Positions 1 to 9,626 of a stretch of 64,000 nucleotides of DNA are shown here, one piece after another. The position numbers and the translations under genes were made by a program. A model generated the notes under the pieces. That model was given only the letters and a program-made list of their open reading frames with translations. It had not been told where the DNA came from and did no database searches. The stretch's first letter is position 1. The number at the start of each line of letters is the position of its first letter. The DNA comes from UBA4582 sp038106185 (GTDB lineage Bacteria > Pseudomonadota > Gammaproteobacteria > Pseudomonadales > Azotimanducaceae): assembly GCA_038106185.1 (NCBI GenBank), contig JAYODE010000006.1, forward strand, positions 76,047 to 140,046, written 5' to 3'.

Positions 1-1
1 G

Positions 2-1246
2 TGGATATTTGAGCCTATTCCAATTCCTGCGACTTCATTGATACCACTCGCGCTGTTACCTGTCTTCGGTGTACTCACTCCCAACGAGGTCGGAGCAGCC
101 TATGGTAGCCCACTGGTCCTGCTATTGATGGGCGGTTTTATTCTCTCTACGGCCATGGAAAAGAGCGGCGCCCACCGCCGAGTCGCGCTCAACATGGTGC
201 ACCTGTTCGGTGGTAGCAGCAGCCGCCGTCTGGTCTTTGGTTTTATGGCCGCATCGGCACTCCTTAGCATGTGGATATCAAATACCGCTACGACCTTGAT
301 GCTTCTGCCTGTCGCCCTCGCCGTGATCGAACGCTCAGACGACCCTGCTTTGCCGACACCATTACTATTGGGCATAGCTTATGCTGCCAGCGTTGGTGGT
401 ATCGGAACACCCATAGGTACACCGCCGAACCTGATCTTTCGTGAGATCTATTTCCAATACACTGGCAATGAGATCGCCTTTTTTACCTGGATGACCTGGG
501 GGGTGCCGGTCGTTCTGATTCTGATTCCGCTGATCGGACTTTGGCTGACTCGCCATCTGCGCCATCAGGGACACGTTGACATGCCAGCCGTCGGCGCCTG
601 GCAGACTGAAGAACGCCGAGTTTTTCTGGTTTTTTCTTTGACAGCGCTAGCCTGGATGACGCGGGGTCAGCCATTCGGTGGCTGGAGTGAGTGGTTTGGC
701 GTGCCGAGTGCCAACGATGCCAGTGTGGCGCTGGTAGCGGTCGTCGCCATGTTCCTTATCAACGACGGCAAAGGCTCAAAACTACTGGATTGGGAAACCG
801 CGGGCCGGATTCCTTGGGGCATGCTTATATTGTTCGGCGGCGGTATTGCGATAGCCAAAGGCTTCGTCGTCTCTGGCCTGAGTGAAGCACTGGGCACGGC
901 ACTCTCCGGTATTGCCAGCTGGCATATTTTACTGATGTTGGCCACCATTTGCCTGACCATCACTTTCCTCACAGAAATGACCAGCAACACCGCCACCACC
1001 AGCTTGATGATGCCGATTCTGGCTGCTGCCGCGATAGCTACCGGCATGGAACCCGCTTTGTTAATGGTACCCGCCGCGATGAGCGCCAGTTGTGCCTTTA
1101 TGCTACCTGTGGCGACTGCACCAAACACTATCGTCTTCAGCACTAACCGGTTCAGCACCGGCCTTATGGCCAAAGAGGGTTTCGTTTTGAACCTGATTGG
1201 CGCCTTTGTCATTACTCTGGTATGCGCTGCCCTGTTAACCGATTGA
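2..1246 (+). CDS. SLC13/DASS-family sodium-dependent anion or dicarboxylate carrier, 5'-truncated by the window edge
   Basis: The reading frame is open from base 2, so the true start lies outside the window; a TTG at 38 is merely the first start-like codon. The visible 414 residues are mostly hydrophobic helices and show the duplicated SNT signature of the divalent anion:sodium symporter family: ISNTATTLMLLP in the first half and TSNTATTSLMMPI in the second. Each is matched by a re-entrant loop segment (GTPIGTPPNLI, and TAPNTIVF near the end). Family members move C4-dicarboxylates, citrate or sulfate with sodium across the inner membrane; the substrate cannot be told from the sequence. The last 35 bases overlap the convergent aminopeptidase gene. 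Confidence 0.9.
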   Translation, partial: WIFEPIPIPATSLIPLALLPVFGVLTPNEVGAAYGSPLVLLLMGGFILSTAMEKSGAHRRVALNMVHLFGGSSSRRLVFGFMAASALLSMWISNTATTLMLLPVALAVIERSDDPALPTPLLLGIAYAASVGGIGTPIGTPPNLIFREIYFQYTGNEIAFFTWMTWGVPVVLILIPLIGLWLTRHLRHQGHVDMPAVGAWQTEERRVFLVFSLTALAWMTRGQPFGGWSEWFGVPSANDASVALVAVVAMFLINDGKGSKLLDWETAGRIPWGMLILFGGGIAIAKGFVVSGLSEALGTALSGIASWHILLMLATICLTITFLTEMTSNTATTSLMMPILAAAAIATGMEPALLMVPAAMSASCAFMLPVATAPNTIVFSTNRFSTGLMAKEGFVLNLIGAFVITLVCAALLTD

Positions 1247-2291
1247 GGAAGAGGGCGCGCTCAGCATCATCCAGGTTTGCCAGTTGCTTCACTCCGCGGA
1301 AGAAAACTGGCAAATCTCCATCCAAATTGGCTAGCCAGATCTCGAAATATTTTACCCAGTCATTGTAATCAGCGACTGCACCTAGCATGGCGTTATTGAT
1401 ATCACCCGCCATCCAATCACCAAAGACCTGACCACTGTTCCAGCTCGCAGCAAGCGTCCAGTAATCAGCCTTTAGGCTGGCAATGACTTGCATTTTTTGC
1501 TCACGCTTAACATTGTCGGTCGCCGCACTGTTGTAAACCGCTTCAAGGTCAGTCCTGGCCTCGGCAATTAACGTCAGCACCTGGGATCTATGCTGTTCAG
1601 TTAATTGATAGTCCTCCAGAGCGGCACTGGCTTGGTGTGCCTGCAGCCATCGGCGCAGCGCAGCCTGCTCAACGGCCGTTGCAAAACTCTCGTTAAACCG
1701 AGTATCACCTGGAATATAGACGACCTTATGGGCAAGTTCGTGAAAAATCAGCGCCGCTAGTTGCGTGTCATTTCGCTCAATATATGTATTCAGCAACGGG
1801 TCCGCGAACCAGCCCAAGGTTGAGTAGGCAGCGACGCCGCCAGAATAGGTATCCAGGCCCTGACCTGCGAGCGTCGCAGAGAATTTTGCGGCTGAATCTG
1901 CCGAAAAATAGCCTTTGTAGCTGACACAGCCTGCTATAGGGTAGCAGAAGGTTTTCAGTGTCAACGAAAACTCAGGGGCCGCGAAGACATTCCACAACAG
2001 ATAAGGACCACCTACATCCACATAAGTAGAAAAGGTATTTCCTACTGGCAGCCCCAGTTCACGTTCCGCAAATTCGGTGATACGCCTGGCCAGCGCAATT
2101 CTTTCCTTCAATGCCGGATTAACCGACTCACTGAGCAGAACCGTGTCTAAGCCACGCCTATTGACGAGCAGGTGCATCTGACCACTGATCGCCTGGTAGT
2201 AATAGCTTAGGGTTCCGCAACCGGTCAGTGGCACCAACAAGAGCCAGCCGATAAGCTGTCGAAGCACAGAAATGGATCTCGGCCTGCTCAT
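1212..2291 (-). CDS. Predicted zinc aminopeptidase, lipoprotein
   Basis: A 359-residue protein with an N-terminal signal ending in a lipobox (LTGC, Cys25), so it is probably anchored to a membrane facing the periplasm. A zinc-peptidase motif HELAH lies at residues 184-188, and the third ligand is probably Glu201 in NESFA, a gluzincin-like arrangement. Overall it matches the family of predicted bacterial aminopeptidases (Pfam Aminopep), whose physiological substrates are largely uncharacterised. It stands alone on the minus strand, convergent with the carrier gene and divergent from gspA. I see no convincing Shine-Dalgarno sequence in front of the ATG. Confidence 0.85.
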   Translation of the reverse strand: MSRPRSISVLRQLIGWLLLVPLTGCGTLSYYYQAISGQMHLLVNRRGLDTVLLSESVNPALKERIALARRITEFAERELGLPVGNTFSTYVDVGGPYLLWNVFAAPEFSLTLKTFCYPIAGCVSYKGYFSADSAAKFSATLAGQGLDTYSGGVAAYSTLGWFADPLLNTYIERNDTQLAALIFHELAHKVVYIPGDTRFNESFATAVEQAALRRWLQAHQASAALEDYQLTEQHRSQVLTLIAEARTDLEAVYNSAATDNVKREQKMQVIASLKADYWTLAASWNSGQVFGDWMAGDINNAMLGAVADYNDWVKYFEIWLANLDGDLPVFFRGVKQLANLDDAERALFLNRLTGQRIPE

Positions 2292-2451
2292 AAACCCGGA
2301 TTCAGCATTGACGCCCTTCCCCTTTATTGGACTGGAACACTTTCATCAGCTTGGCGCCTGCTATAGCGGTTGGCCACGCGAGCACACCCTGATATCCTGC
2401 GCTAGATACCAGCGCTCTTCTATTCATGCTTTCATGCTAAAGTATTGATGA

Positions 2452-4077
2452 ATGTATAAACACTATTTTGGCCTGCAGGATTCGCCATTTTCGATTGCAC
2501 CGAATCCACAGTACCTATACATGAGTACTCGCCATCGCGAGGCTCTCGCGCATCTGCTGTATGGTGTGAAGAGTGATGGTGGCTTTATTTTGCTCACCGG
2601 CGAGGTAGGCACAGGCAAGACTACCGTTTGCAGATGCCTGCTCGCGCAAATCCCCACCGATGTCGACATTGCCATGGTGCTCAATCCCAAGCAGACGGCA
2701 GTTGAGCTGCTGGCGACTCTGTGCGATGAACTCAATATCGCCTATGACCCAAACGCCAGCATTAAAATCCTGGTCGATCGGCTCAATGTTTTCCTGCTGG
2801 ACAGCCACAGGGCTGGCCGCAAGACAATTCTGATTATCGACGAGGCCCAAAATCTCGAAGTGGACGTCCTGGAGCAGCTTCGCCTGCTGACTAACCTGGA
2901 AACCAATCAGCGCAAATTACTCCAGATCATTCTACTGGGCCAGCCCGAATTACTGACGCTGCTGGGACGCCAGGAATTACGCCAACTGTCCCAGCGAGTC
3001 ACAGCACGCTTTCACCTTGATGCGCTGAATCAACAAGAGGTTGGCGAATACATTCAACATCGCATCACCGTGGCAGGGGGTAATCGGCCTCTCTTTCCAC
3101 CGACCAGTGTTCGCCGAATCTATCAGATTACCGCCGGTATACCACGTCTGATCAACCTGGTGTGCGATCGCGCGTTGCTGGGCGCCTACGTGGAAAACAA
3201 ACCCAGAGTCAACAACGCCATCGTCGCCAAGGCTGCGCGCGAGGTACTCGGTCATTCAGGCCAGCGAAGCCGCTTGTCAGGACGGGGGAAATCCATCGTC
3301 CTGCTGTTGGCTTTACTTCTCAGTTTTGGCGTCGTAATAAACAGCGAACCGGTGAAAAAGCGTCTCTGGCCCGCCAGTCCGGCTCAACTAGAACTCTTGA
3401 GTGCACCCGTTGAAGTAGAACCAGCACTCACCGAAACGATCAGTCCCGTTGCTATTCGACGACAATCATTAAGCCTTGTGGCCGGCCACAGTGACCTAGA
3501 ACCCGCGTTGCACGATTTGCTCAGCAGCTGGGATAGTCTCAATTCCATGGCAGTCACTTCGAACGTTTGTGCAAGCCTGCTCGATCTTGGCTTTCACTGC
3601 TTTGAGACGAAGTCGGACTTGACTGAAATTCGCCAAATGAACCGCCCAATTGCACTGAACCTGGCCGATACAACCTCTCCAAGTTGGGTGACTCTGAAGA
3701 AAATCTACGCTGAGGAACTGCTGCTTCAAATCGGCACCAGCGAGGTCCTGGTTTCGAATCAAGAACTCATGGCTGCGGGATCCTTAAACAGTATTGTCAT
3801 CTGGCGCTCACCCCCGGGCTATCTGCAACCACTAAAACTGGGCGACTCCGGCAGCACTGTCGATCTGTTAGTCAACACGTTAAACCGGGTAGAATATGGC
3901 GACCCAACAGAAGAGGTTGGCTTCTTGTTCGATCTGAATCTCGAGCACCGAATCAAGGCATTCCAGTTAGCATCAGGTATCGAGTCAGACGGACTGGTGG
4001 GTCCTCGCACCTGGATTCAACTCAACAATATTATCGGCACAGATATTCCCGTGCTTGAAGCAGGAGTTGATGACTGA
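2452..4077 (+). CDS. gspA: GspA/ExeA-type AAA ATPase with a C-terminal peptidoglycan-binding domain
   Basis: 541 residues. Residues 1-270 form an AAA ATPase with Walker A TGEVGTGKTT (about 49-58) and Walker B LIIDEAQN (about 124-131). A single hydrophobic segment (about 280-297) crosses the inner membrane. The C-terminal 80 residues resemble a PG_binding_1 repeat (LGDSGSTVDLLVNTL ... GLVGPRTWIQLN). This is the ExeA/GspA architecture: with GspB it uses ATP to insert the type II secretion secretin through peptidoglycan. The stop overlaps the gspB start as TGATG, so the two are translationally coupled. No other type II secretion genes are in the window. Confidence 0.9.
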   Translation: MYKHYFGLQDSPFSIAPNPQYLYMSTRHREALAHLLYGVKSDGGFILLTGEVGTGKTTVCRCLLAQIPTDVDIAMVLNPKQTAVELLATLCDELNIAYDPNASIKILVDRLNVFLLDSHRAGRKTILIIDEAQNLEVDVLEQLRLLTNLETNQRKLLQIILLGQPELLTLLGRQELRQLSQRVTARFHLDALNQQEVGEYIQHRITVAGGNRPLFPPTSVRRIYQITAGIPRLINLVCDRALLGAYVENKPRVNNAIVAKAAREVLGHSGQRSRLSGRGKSIVLLLALLLSFGVVINSEPVKKRLWPASPAQLELLSAPVEVEPALTETISPVAIRRQSLSLVAGHSDLEPALHDLLSSWDSLNSMAVTSNVCASLLDLGFHCFETKSDLTEIRQMNRPIALNLADTTSPSWVTLKKIYAEELLLQIGTSEVLVSNQELMAAGSLNSIVIWRSPPGYLQPLKLGDSGSTVDLLVNTLNRVEYGDPTEEVGFLFDLNLEHRIKAFQLASGIESDGLVGPRTWIQLNNIIGTDIPVLEAGVDD

Positions 4078-4700
4078 TGTCCTATATCCTTGATGCTCTG
4101 CATAAATCCGAGCAGCAAAGAAAGAACCAGTCGACGCCGGATCTGACGACGGTTCATCGCCAGGATCAAGCGGTTGTGATGCGCAGATCACCTTGGATCG
4201 CTATTACGCTGATGCTGATCACACTGAATCTGACAGGCATAGGTTGGTGGCTTATGCAGACGAGTACTGACCTGCCGTTGGCGACAACGCCGTCAGTCTC
4301 CAACCTGGAACCAGCCGTGCCGGCCAGTGAACCAACCTTGACCAAGCCTCCCACTAAAGTCGTCGATGAGCCATCATTGACCCAGCGAAAGATCTCTACC
4401 AACGATCCGTCGACAACACTCGCAGAATCTGCCGTCAGTGACTCGCAGCTGGAAATCACCCCAAAACCTATTGGCGAACTGCCGCCGGATATTCAACGCC
4501 AAATTCCTGATCTGGTGTTCTCCAGCCACCTCTACTCGAATGACTTTCGTCTCGTAAATATCAATGGCCGTATGATGCGCGAGGGCGAATCGATAGCTCC
4601 CAATCTCAAGTTAGTCGAAATTACTGAATCAGGCGTGATACTTGAATTCCGCGCATATCGAATTAGCATGAGTGTTTTACAGGATTGGGCTTTCGACTAG
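4077..4700 (+). CDS. gspB: GspB/ExeB-like partner of GspA
   Basis: 207 residues opening with MSYILDALHKSEQQRK, the typical start of GspB proteins. One transmembrane helix (about residues 38-61) is followed by a Pro/Thr/Ser-rich periplasmic linker (about 62-135) and a compact C-terminal domain (from about 136, LPPDIQRQIPDLVFSSHLYS) that matches the GspB family domain. In characterised systems GspA and GspB form an inner-membrane complex needed for secretin assembly. The overlap with gspA supports co-expression. The linker composition (many T, P, S, E) is normal for a spacer crossing the periplasm. Confidence 0.88.
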   Translation: MSYILDALHKSEQQRKNQSTPDLTTVHRQDQAVVMRRSPWIAITLMLITLNLTGIGWWLMQTSTDLPLATTPSVSNLEPAVPASEPTLTKPPTKVVDEPSLTQRKISTNDPSTTLAESAVSDSQLEITPKPIGELPPDIQRQIPDLVFSSHLYSNDFRLVNINGRMMREGESIAPNLKLVEITESGVILEFRAYRISMSVLQDWAFD

Positions 4701-4857
4701 CGACTAATCCGGCTCTTGATGCTCGCCAGGCAGATCTGATGGCAACCCCCTATTAAATAGGCATCTGGCTCGAGGCTATTAGCAGTACAATCTGCACCTT
4801 TTCGATCTGCGACTGCCCATTGCAGGTTCCCTACTAGCGCAGCAGGACAGACTTTTC

Positions 4858-5655
4858 GTGAATATTACAGTGCTAGCCAATCATGACATCGCCAGCAACC
4901 TGGCCCTGAACCTTCTGCTGCCCAGGTTAAGCGCGCACAATGTCACAGCCTACCTATCTTCTCGAGTCGGAAAAGGAGGCACTAGGCCACAAGCGCTGGA
5001 GGCACTCTCGGCGTTTGAGCGAGCGCTCCTGCGAGGAATCGAAGAACTGGAAGATCTTGAGCGCGGTCTCGTGCTGGCTCAGCCAAGGTTGATGTCATTC
5101 GGCAGCCTGGGTCGGGTCATAGGTCGACCTATCGAAACCTTGGACCACATCAATTCTGCTGCTGGTCAGGTCATTTTTGCCGCCACCCAACCTGACCTGG
5201 TCATCACGATTCGCTATGGCGTGATTCTTAAGCAGCCGGTGATTGCCGTACCTTCAAAGGGGGTCATCAATCTCCACTCAGGGCCTCTACCGGACTACCG
5301 AGGTGTCATGGCATCTTTTTGGGGTCTGCTCAACGGCGCAAAGGCGCTGGGCACGACCCTTCACTATATCGACGACAACATGATCGACACCGGCCGGATT
5401 ATCAGCACCACGAGCCTGCCAGTTAATCGCGAAAGATCCTATCTGTGGCATGTTCTGAGTCTTTATACCGACGGATGCGAGAATATAGTGAGGGCGGTCA
5501 ATCAAATACAGGAGGGCCGCTCCATTAACAGTCGACCACAAGCATCCGATGGACGCTACTATACTTTTCCGAGTGATGATGATATCGACCGGTTTTTCCA
5601 GCAGGGTTTGAAGCTCTTTGATGAGGATGCGAGATCCGTGCTTTCACGCTCGTGA
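4858..5655 (+). CDS. Formyltransferase-family protein (methionyl-tRNA formyltransferase-like fold)
   Basis: 265 residues from a GTG start preceded by AGGA about ten bases upstream. The central motif NLHSGPLPDYRG is the formyl-transfer loop of the family (catalytic His in LHSGPLP), and DDNMIDTGRI supplies the conserved aspartate region. The protein is shorter than Fmt (about 310-320 residues) and lacks an evident C-terminal tRNA-binding domain. It is therefore more likely one of the small formyltransferases that act on sugar nucleotides, amino acids or unknown amines than the housekeeping Fmt. Its neighbours give no pathway hint. Confidence 0.8.
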   Translation: MNITVLANHDIASNLALNLLLPRLSAHNVTAYLSSRVGKGGTRPQALEALSAFERALLRGIEELEDLERGLVLAQPRLMSFGSLGRVIGRPIETLDHINSAAGQVIFAATQPDLVITIRYGVILKQPVIAVPSKGVINLHSGPLPDYRGVMASFWGLLNGAKALGTTLHYIDDNMIDTGRIISTTSLPVNRERSYLWHVLSLYTDGCENIVRAVNQIQEGRSINSRPQASDGRYYTFPSDDDIDRFFQQGLKLFDEDARSVLSRS

Positions 5656-5772
5656 CAAACTGGAAAATACACAAGTTTTTAGCTATAAAGTGTTGTATTC
5701 GGTCATCAGGACACTATACTCGCCGCCCACCACTTTAATTATCCGCGTCAGTCCTTCTTGTCTGGAACCTCT

Positions 5773-7857
5773 ATGTCCGAAACTATCCCCGAGATCACTA
5801 CTTTTCGTGATCTGAACCTACCTCCTGAGTTACTCAAAGCGCTCGATGAAGTAGGGTATGAAATCCCTTCTCCTATCCAGGCCAAGACCATTCCCCTGCT
5901 GATGGCAGGCACTGACGTACTGGGAAATGCACCCACTGGTACAGGTAAAACCGCTGCTTTTGGTTTACCGCTGCTTTCTCGAGTGGATGTCAACAGGAAC
6001 CAGGTGCAACTGATGGTCTTGACGCCAACCCGAGAGCTGGCAATTCAGGTTGCGGAAGCACTGCAGCGCTACGCTGCACATATGAAGGGCTTCCATGTCC
6101 TGCCGATCTACGGTGGCCAGGAATATTCTGGCCAGATTCGACAACTGAAACGCGGGGTCCATGTCATTGTCGGCACACCTGGGCGTGTCATGGATCATAT
6201 TCGCAAGGGCACGCTGGACCTGGCAAGTCTTCGCGCACTGGTACTGGACGAAGCGGACGAAATGTTACGGATGGGTTTTCTTGATGATGTTGAATGGATC
6301 CTTGAGCAATTACCCAAAGAGCGGCAAATGGCTCTGTTCTCCGCGACTATGCCTAAGGAAGTCAAACGTATTTCACAAAAATACCTGCAAGATCCTCAGG
6401 TTGTTGAAATTAAGTCCCTCACAGCAACGGCCGAAACTATATCTCAGCGTTACTGGTTGGTCAGCAATGCGCACAAGCTTGACGCGCTAACCCGTATCCT
6501 GGAAGTTGAATCCTTTGATGCTTTGTTGATATTCGTGCGCACCAAAACAGCGACGACTGAACTGGCCCAGCGACTAGAGGCTAGAGGCTATTCGGCTGCC
6601 GCACTCAACGGCGATATGGTTCAAAAATCCCGTGAGGACATGATCAAGCGATTGAAGAACGGCTCCCTGGATATTCTTGTGGCGACCGATGTTGCCGCTC
6701 GGGGTTTGGATGTCGACCGCATCAGTCATGTCGTCAACTATGATATTCCCTACGACACTGAGGCCTATATCCATCGCATTGGTCGAACAGGCAGAGCCGG
6801 GCGTCGCGGCGAGGCGATTCTGTTTGTTGCACCACGCGAGACCCGCATGCTTTCAGCCATTGAGCGCGCGACTCGACAGAAGATCACGCAACTGGAGTTA
6901 CCCAGTACCGAGATGGTGAATAACAAGCGTATCGCCGCCTTTAAACAAACTATCACTGATACCTTAGGTGCCGGCCAGCTCGAGTATTTGCGCAACTTGA
7001 TAGAACAGTATCAGCAGGAACACGATATTCCTGCAGCGGAAATTGCCGCCGCCTTGGCCAAAATGGCGATTGGTGACAGAGATCTGCTTCTCACCGACAA
7101 GCCAACCCACATACGACCAGAACGTGATGATCAGCCTGACAGTCGAGCAAGATCCAACGACCGACCCGGACGACCCGCTCGATCCGGCGAGACTAAACCG
7201 CCCAGACGAGTTCGCGATAGCACGCCACCGGAAGGACTAGAACGCTACCGAATTGAAGTCGGTCACCAGCATGCCGTCAAGCCCGGCAACATAGTCGGTG
7301 CCATCGCCAACGAGGCAGGACTAGATGCAGTTCATATCGGCCATATCGATATCCATGATGATTTCAGCTATGTGGATCTGCCATCAGGCATGCCTTCGGA
7401 TATCTACCACGATCTTAAAAAGGTGCGAGTCTGCGGCCAAGCGATGAAGATTACTCGAGTGAGCGACTCTGCTGCCGCTGGCAATGAACGGCCCAAAGGA
7501 GAGGCGGACAAAGCCAGGCCTTCGAGGACCGAGCGGCCCAAGCCACCAAAATCGGAACCGGCAGCCGTCGCGAAACTTGAGCGTGAACTACCCTTCCAGG
7601 CAGAAGCACCTAAACAGCAGGGCGTGGCGGTCGTATCGCCGAAGTCAAGACCGTCAAAGCCTAGTAGTCACGCTACGGCGCAGCTGCCACCCCGTCCTGC
7701 GAGAACAAAAGTCGTTAAAGCTGATGACGAGGAGGAAGTCGGTCTAGTCAAAAAGAAAGTTAAAGTTGTCAGAAAAAGTAATGCAGACACCAAACTCAAA
7801 TCCGAAAAGAGCAGCAAGCCGTCGCGAAAAGTCCGCAAACAAGCCAAAGCGGAGTAG
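5773..7857 (+). CDS. deaD: DEAD-box RNA helicase of the DeaD/CsdA type with DbpA-like RNA-binding domain and long basic tail
   Basis: The frame opens at a TTG (5758), but the ATG at 5773 is the better start and gives 694 residues. Helicase motifs are in order: Q motif (about 10-42), motif I APTGTGKT (about 53-60), VLDEADEM, FSATMP, and motif VI HRIGRTGRAGR. A compact domain (LERYRIEVGHQHAVKPGNI to about MKITRV) matches the DbpA RNA-binding fold of large DeaD proteins. The last 140 or so residues are Lys/Arg/Pro/Ser-rich and look disordered. DeaD-class helicases unwind structured RNA in ribosome assembly and at low temperature. It appears monocistronic. Confidence 0.93.
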   Translation: MSETIPEITTFRDLNLPPELLKALDEVGYEIPSPIQAKTIPLLMAGTDVLGNAPTGTGKTAAFGLPLLSRVDVNRNQVQLMVLTPTRELAIQVAEALQRYAAHMKGFHVLPIYGGQEYSGQIRQLKRGVHVIVGTPGRVMDHIRKGTLDLASLRALVLDEADEMLRMGFLDDVEWILEQLPKERQMALFSATMPKEVKRISQKYLQDPQVVEIKSLTATAETISQRYWLVSNAHKLDALTRILEVESFDALLIFVRTKTATTELAQRLEARGYSAAALNGDMVQKSREDMIKRLKNGSLDILVATDVAARGLDVDRISHVVNYDIPYDTEAYIHRIGRTGRAGRRGEAILFVAPRETRMLSAIERATRQKITQLELPSTEMVNNKRIAAFKQTITDTLGAGQLEYLRNLIEQYQQEHDIPAAEIAAALAKMAIGDRDLLLTDKPTHIRPERDDQPDSRARSNDRPGRPARSGETKPPRRVRDSTPPEGLERYRIEVGHQHAVKPGNIVGAIANEAGLDAVHIGHIDIHDDFSYVDLPSGMPSDIYHDLKKVRVCGQAMKITRVSDSAAAGNERPKGEADKARPSRTERPKPPKSEPAAVAKLERELPFQAEAPKQQGVAVVSPKSRPSKPSSHATAQLPPRPARTKVVKADDEEEVGLVKKKVKVVRKSNADTKLKSEKSSKPSRKVRKQAKAE

Positions 7858-7897
7858 CCGCGCTGCTCCAATATGCAGAGCGCTTGAGAAAGTTTAG

Positions 7898-7946
7898 ATG
7901 GCAACTCTAATAGGGCAACGCTAATAAAAATAGGACAACGCTAATA
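7898..7946 (+). repeat. Three imperfect direct repeats upstream of the SDR gene
   Basis: Three copies of a GGCAAC-x-CTAATA-like element lie head to tail in the 105-base gap before the SDR gene: GGCAACTCTAATA (about 7900), GGGCAACGCTAATA (about 7913) and GGACAACGCTAATA (about 7932). Such spacing could be a regulator site or simply local slippage. No function is known. Confidence 0.5.
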
Positions 7947-7962
7947 AATTGGATGGAACATC

Positions 7963-8766
7963 ATGACTGATCGACTCACGGGAAAAGTAGCCCTTATCAC
8001 CGGTGGAACCAGCGGTATCGGCGCAGCTACTGCAGCCCTGTTTGCCGCCGAAGGGGCCAGGGTCGTCATCATTGGCCGATCCCAGGATAAAGGCCAAAAG
8101 CTGGCCGATAGCCTTGGCAGCAATGTCATTTACAGCCACGCGGATATCACTCGAGAAGCCGATATAGCAGCCGCTATTGATTTGACGGTGTCGCGTTTTG
8201 GCCGGCTCGATATCCTGTTTAACAATGCGGGTGGCCCAGCCGGCGCGGGGCTGCAAGGCGTCACACCGACGCATATTCAAGAGGGCGTAAACCTGCTGTT
8301 ATCCAGCGTTATTCTCGGCATTAAGCACGCCATAGAACCAATGAAGGCCAATGGTGGTGGCTCTATTATCAACAACTCAAGTATTGCCGGGCTGCGCCAT
8401 CTGCAGGGCGACATTCTTTATTCAGCGCTTAAGGCGGCGGTCTCCCACTACACTCGACTGGCTGGCGTCGAGCTGGGGCCGCTGAATATTCGCGTTAACT
8501 CGATTTCTCCAGGCGCCATCGCAACCCCCATTTTTTATGGCGGCTCGGCGCGCGCCAACACGCTGACTGACGCAGAAAATGAAGCCAAGATGGCAAAGCT
8601 CACAGCCAACCTGGCTAAGGCAGTACCCTTGCAACAAGCTGGCCTGGCCTTGGATATCGCTGAAGGAGCTTTGTTCCTGGCCAGCGATGCTAGCCGTTTT
8701 GTCACCAGTCACGACCTTGTTATTGATGGCGGTCGAACCGCCATGTTTAACGAGCCTCGACACTGA
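7963..8766 (+). CDS. Short-chain dehydrogenase/reductase (classical SDR)
   Basis: 267 residues. The nucleotide-binding motif GGTSGIG is at residues 14-20, NNAG at 87-90, and the catalytic set is Ser139/140, Tyr153 and Lys157 in YSALK. Length and motifs are those of a classical NAD(P)-dependent SDR. Family members oxidise or reduce secondary alcohols and ketones of many kinds, so the substrate cannot be assigned. The next gene, an alpha/beta hydrolase, begins 19 bases after the stop, and the two probably form a small operon. Confidence 0.88.
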   Translation: MTDRLTGKVALITGGTSGIGAATAALFAAEGARVVIIGRSQDKGQKLADSLGSNVIYSHADITREADIAAAIDLTVSRFGRLDILFNNAGGPAGAGLQGVTPTHIQEGVNLLLSSVILGIKHAIEPMKANGGGSIINNSSIAGLRHLQGDILYSALKAAVSHYTRLAGVELGPLNIRVNSISPGAIATPIFYGGSARANTLTDAENEAKMAKLTANLAKAVPLQQAGLALDIAEGALFLASDASRFVTSHDLVIDGGRTAMFNEPRH

Positions 8767-8785
8767 GTCAGAACCGAGGCAGGCC

Positions 8786-9478
8786 ATGCATAACATTTCA
8801 CCGCCTTCCGATATTCGCCTGTTCAATGAAACCTTCAGCTGGTTGGAACTTCCTCGCCTGCTCATCAATGCACCGGAATTACTCACTCAGCCTCGCGGCA
8901 ATGGAGAAAGGGTTCTGGTTTTCCCGGGTTTTGGTGCCGGCGATGCCTCAACTTTGGTGCTCCGTAGCTACCTGAGTTATCTCGGTTATGACAGTTCAGG
9001 TTGGCAACAGGGCATCAATCGCGGCGACGTAATCGCCATGATCCGCACCCTTACAACGGCGGTGGAACAGGCCGTGCTGGAAGCCAACGCGCCGGTGATA
9101 CTCGTGGGTTGGAGTCTCGGCGGCTATCTTGCCAGAGAAGTGGCAAGGGAGTTACCTGGCCATATTCGCCAAGTGCTGACGATGGGCAGCCCAATTATTG
9201 GCGGGCCCAAGTACACTCGCGTTGCCGCGCTCTTCAGGAACAATGGCATGAGTCTCGATAATATAGAGCAAGCCATCGAATGGCGAGACCAGAGGGTATT
9301 GGAACTGCCGATCACCAATATCTACTCAAAGAATGATGGGATCGTCGCCTGGGAAGCTTGCATCGACCATAAATCGCCGAACGTCGAGCACTTTGAGGTT
9401 CACACCAGTCATCTTGGACTCGGCATTTCCGCTGCGGTCTTTCGTATCATTGCCCAGCAGTTGCGGAAACATCAGTAA
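8786..9478 (+). CDS. Alpha/beta-hydrolase family protein
   Basis: The open frame extends upstream into the SDR gene, but the ATG at 8786 (MHNISPPSDIRLF) avoids the overlap and gives 230 residues. The nucleophile elbow GWSLGG places Ser110 as the active serine. NDGIV and HTSHLGLG near the end are good candidates for the catalytic Asp and His. An N-terminal strand VLVFPGFGAGD forms the oxyanion region. It resembles lipase- or esterase-like hydrolases with no leader peptide, so it is probably cytoplasmic. Placed directly behind the SDR, it may act on the same ester or lactone substrate, but that is inference. Confidence 0.78.
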   Translation: MHNISPPSDIRLFNETFSWLELPRLLINAPELLTQPRGNGERVLVFPGFGAGDASTLVLRSYLSYLGYDSSGWQQGINRGDVIAMIRTLTTAVEQAVLEANAPVILVGWSLGGYLAREVARELPGHIRQVLTMGSPIIGGPKYTRVAALFRNNGMSLDNIEQAIEWRDQRVLELPITNIYSKNDGIVAWEACIDHKSPNVEHFEVHTSHLGLGISAAVFRIIAQQLRKHQ

Positions 9479-9626
9479 CGGCCGACGGGCAAGCGTCAGC
9501 GGCGACCCTGCCATCTGCCGAGGTAAATCGGTAAACTACAAATTTTAACGCTCTCGTTAAACTGATTACGCTTTGAACGACGGCATTTCATCCGCACAAC
9601 CCGGCAGTTAACTGCAGAGTAGCCCT

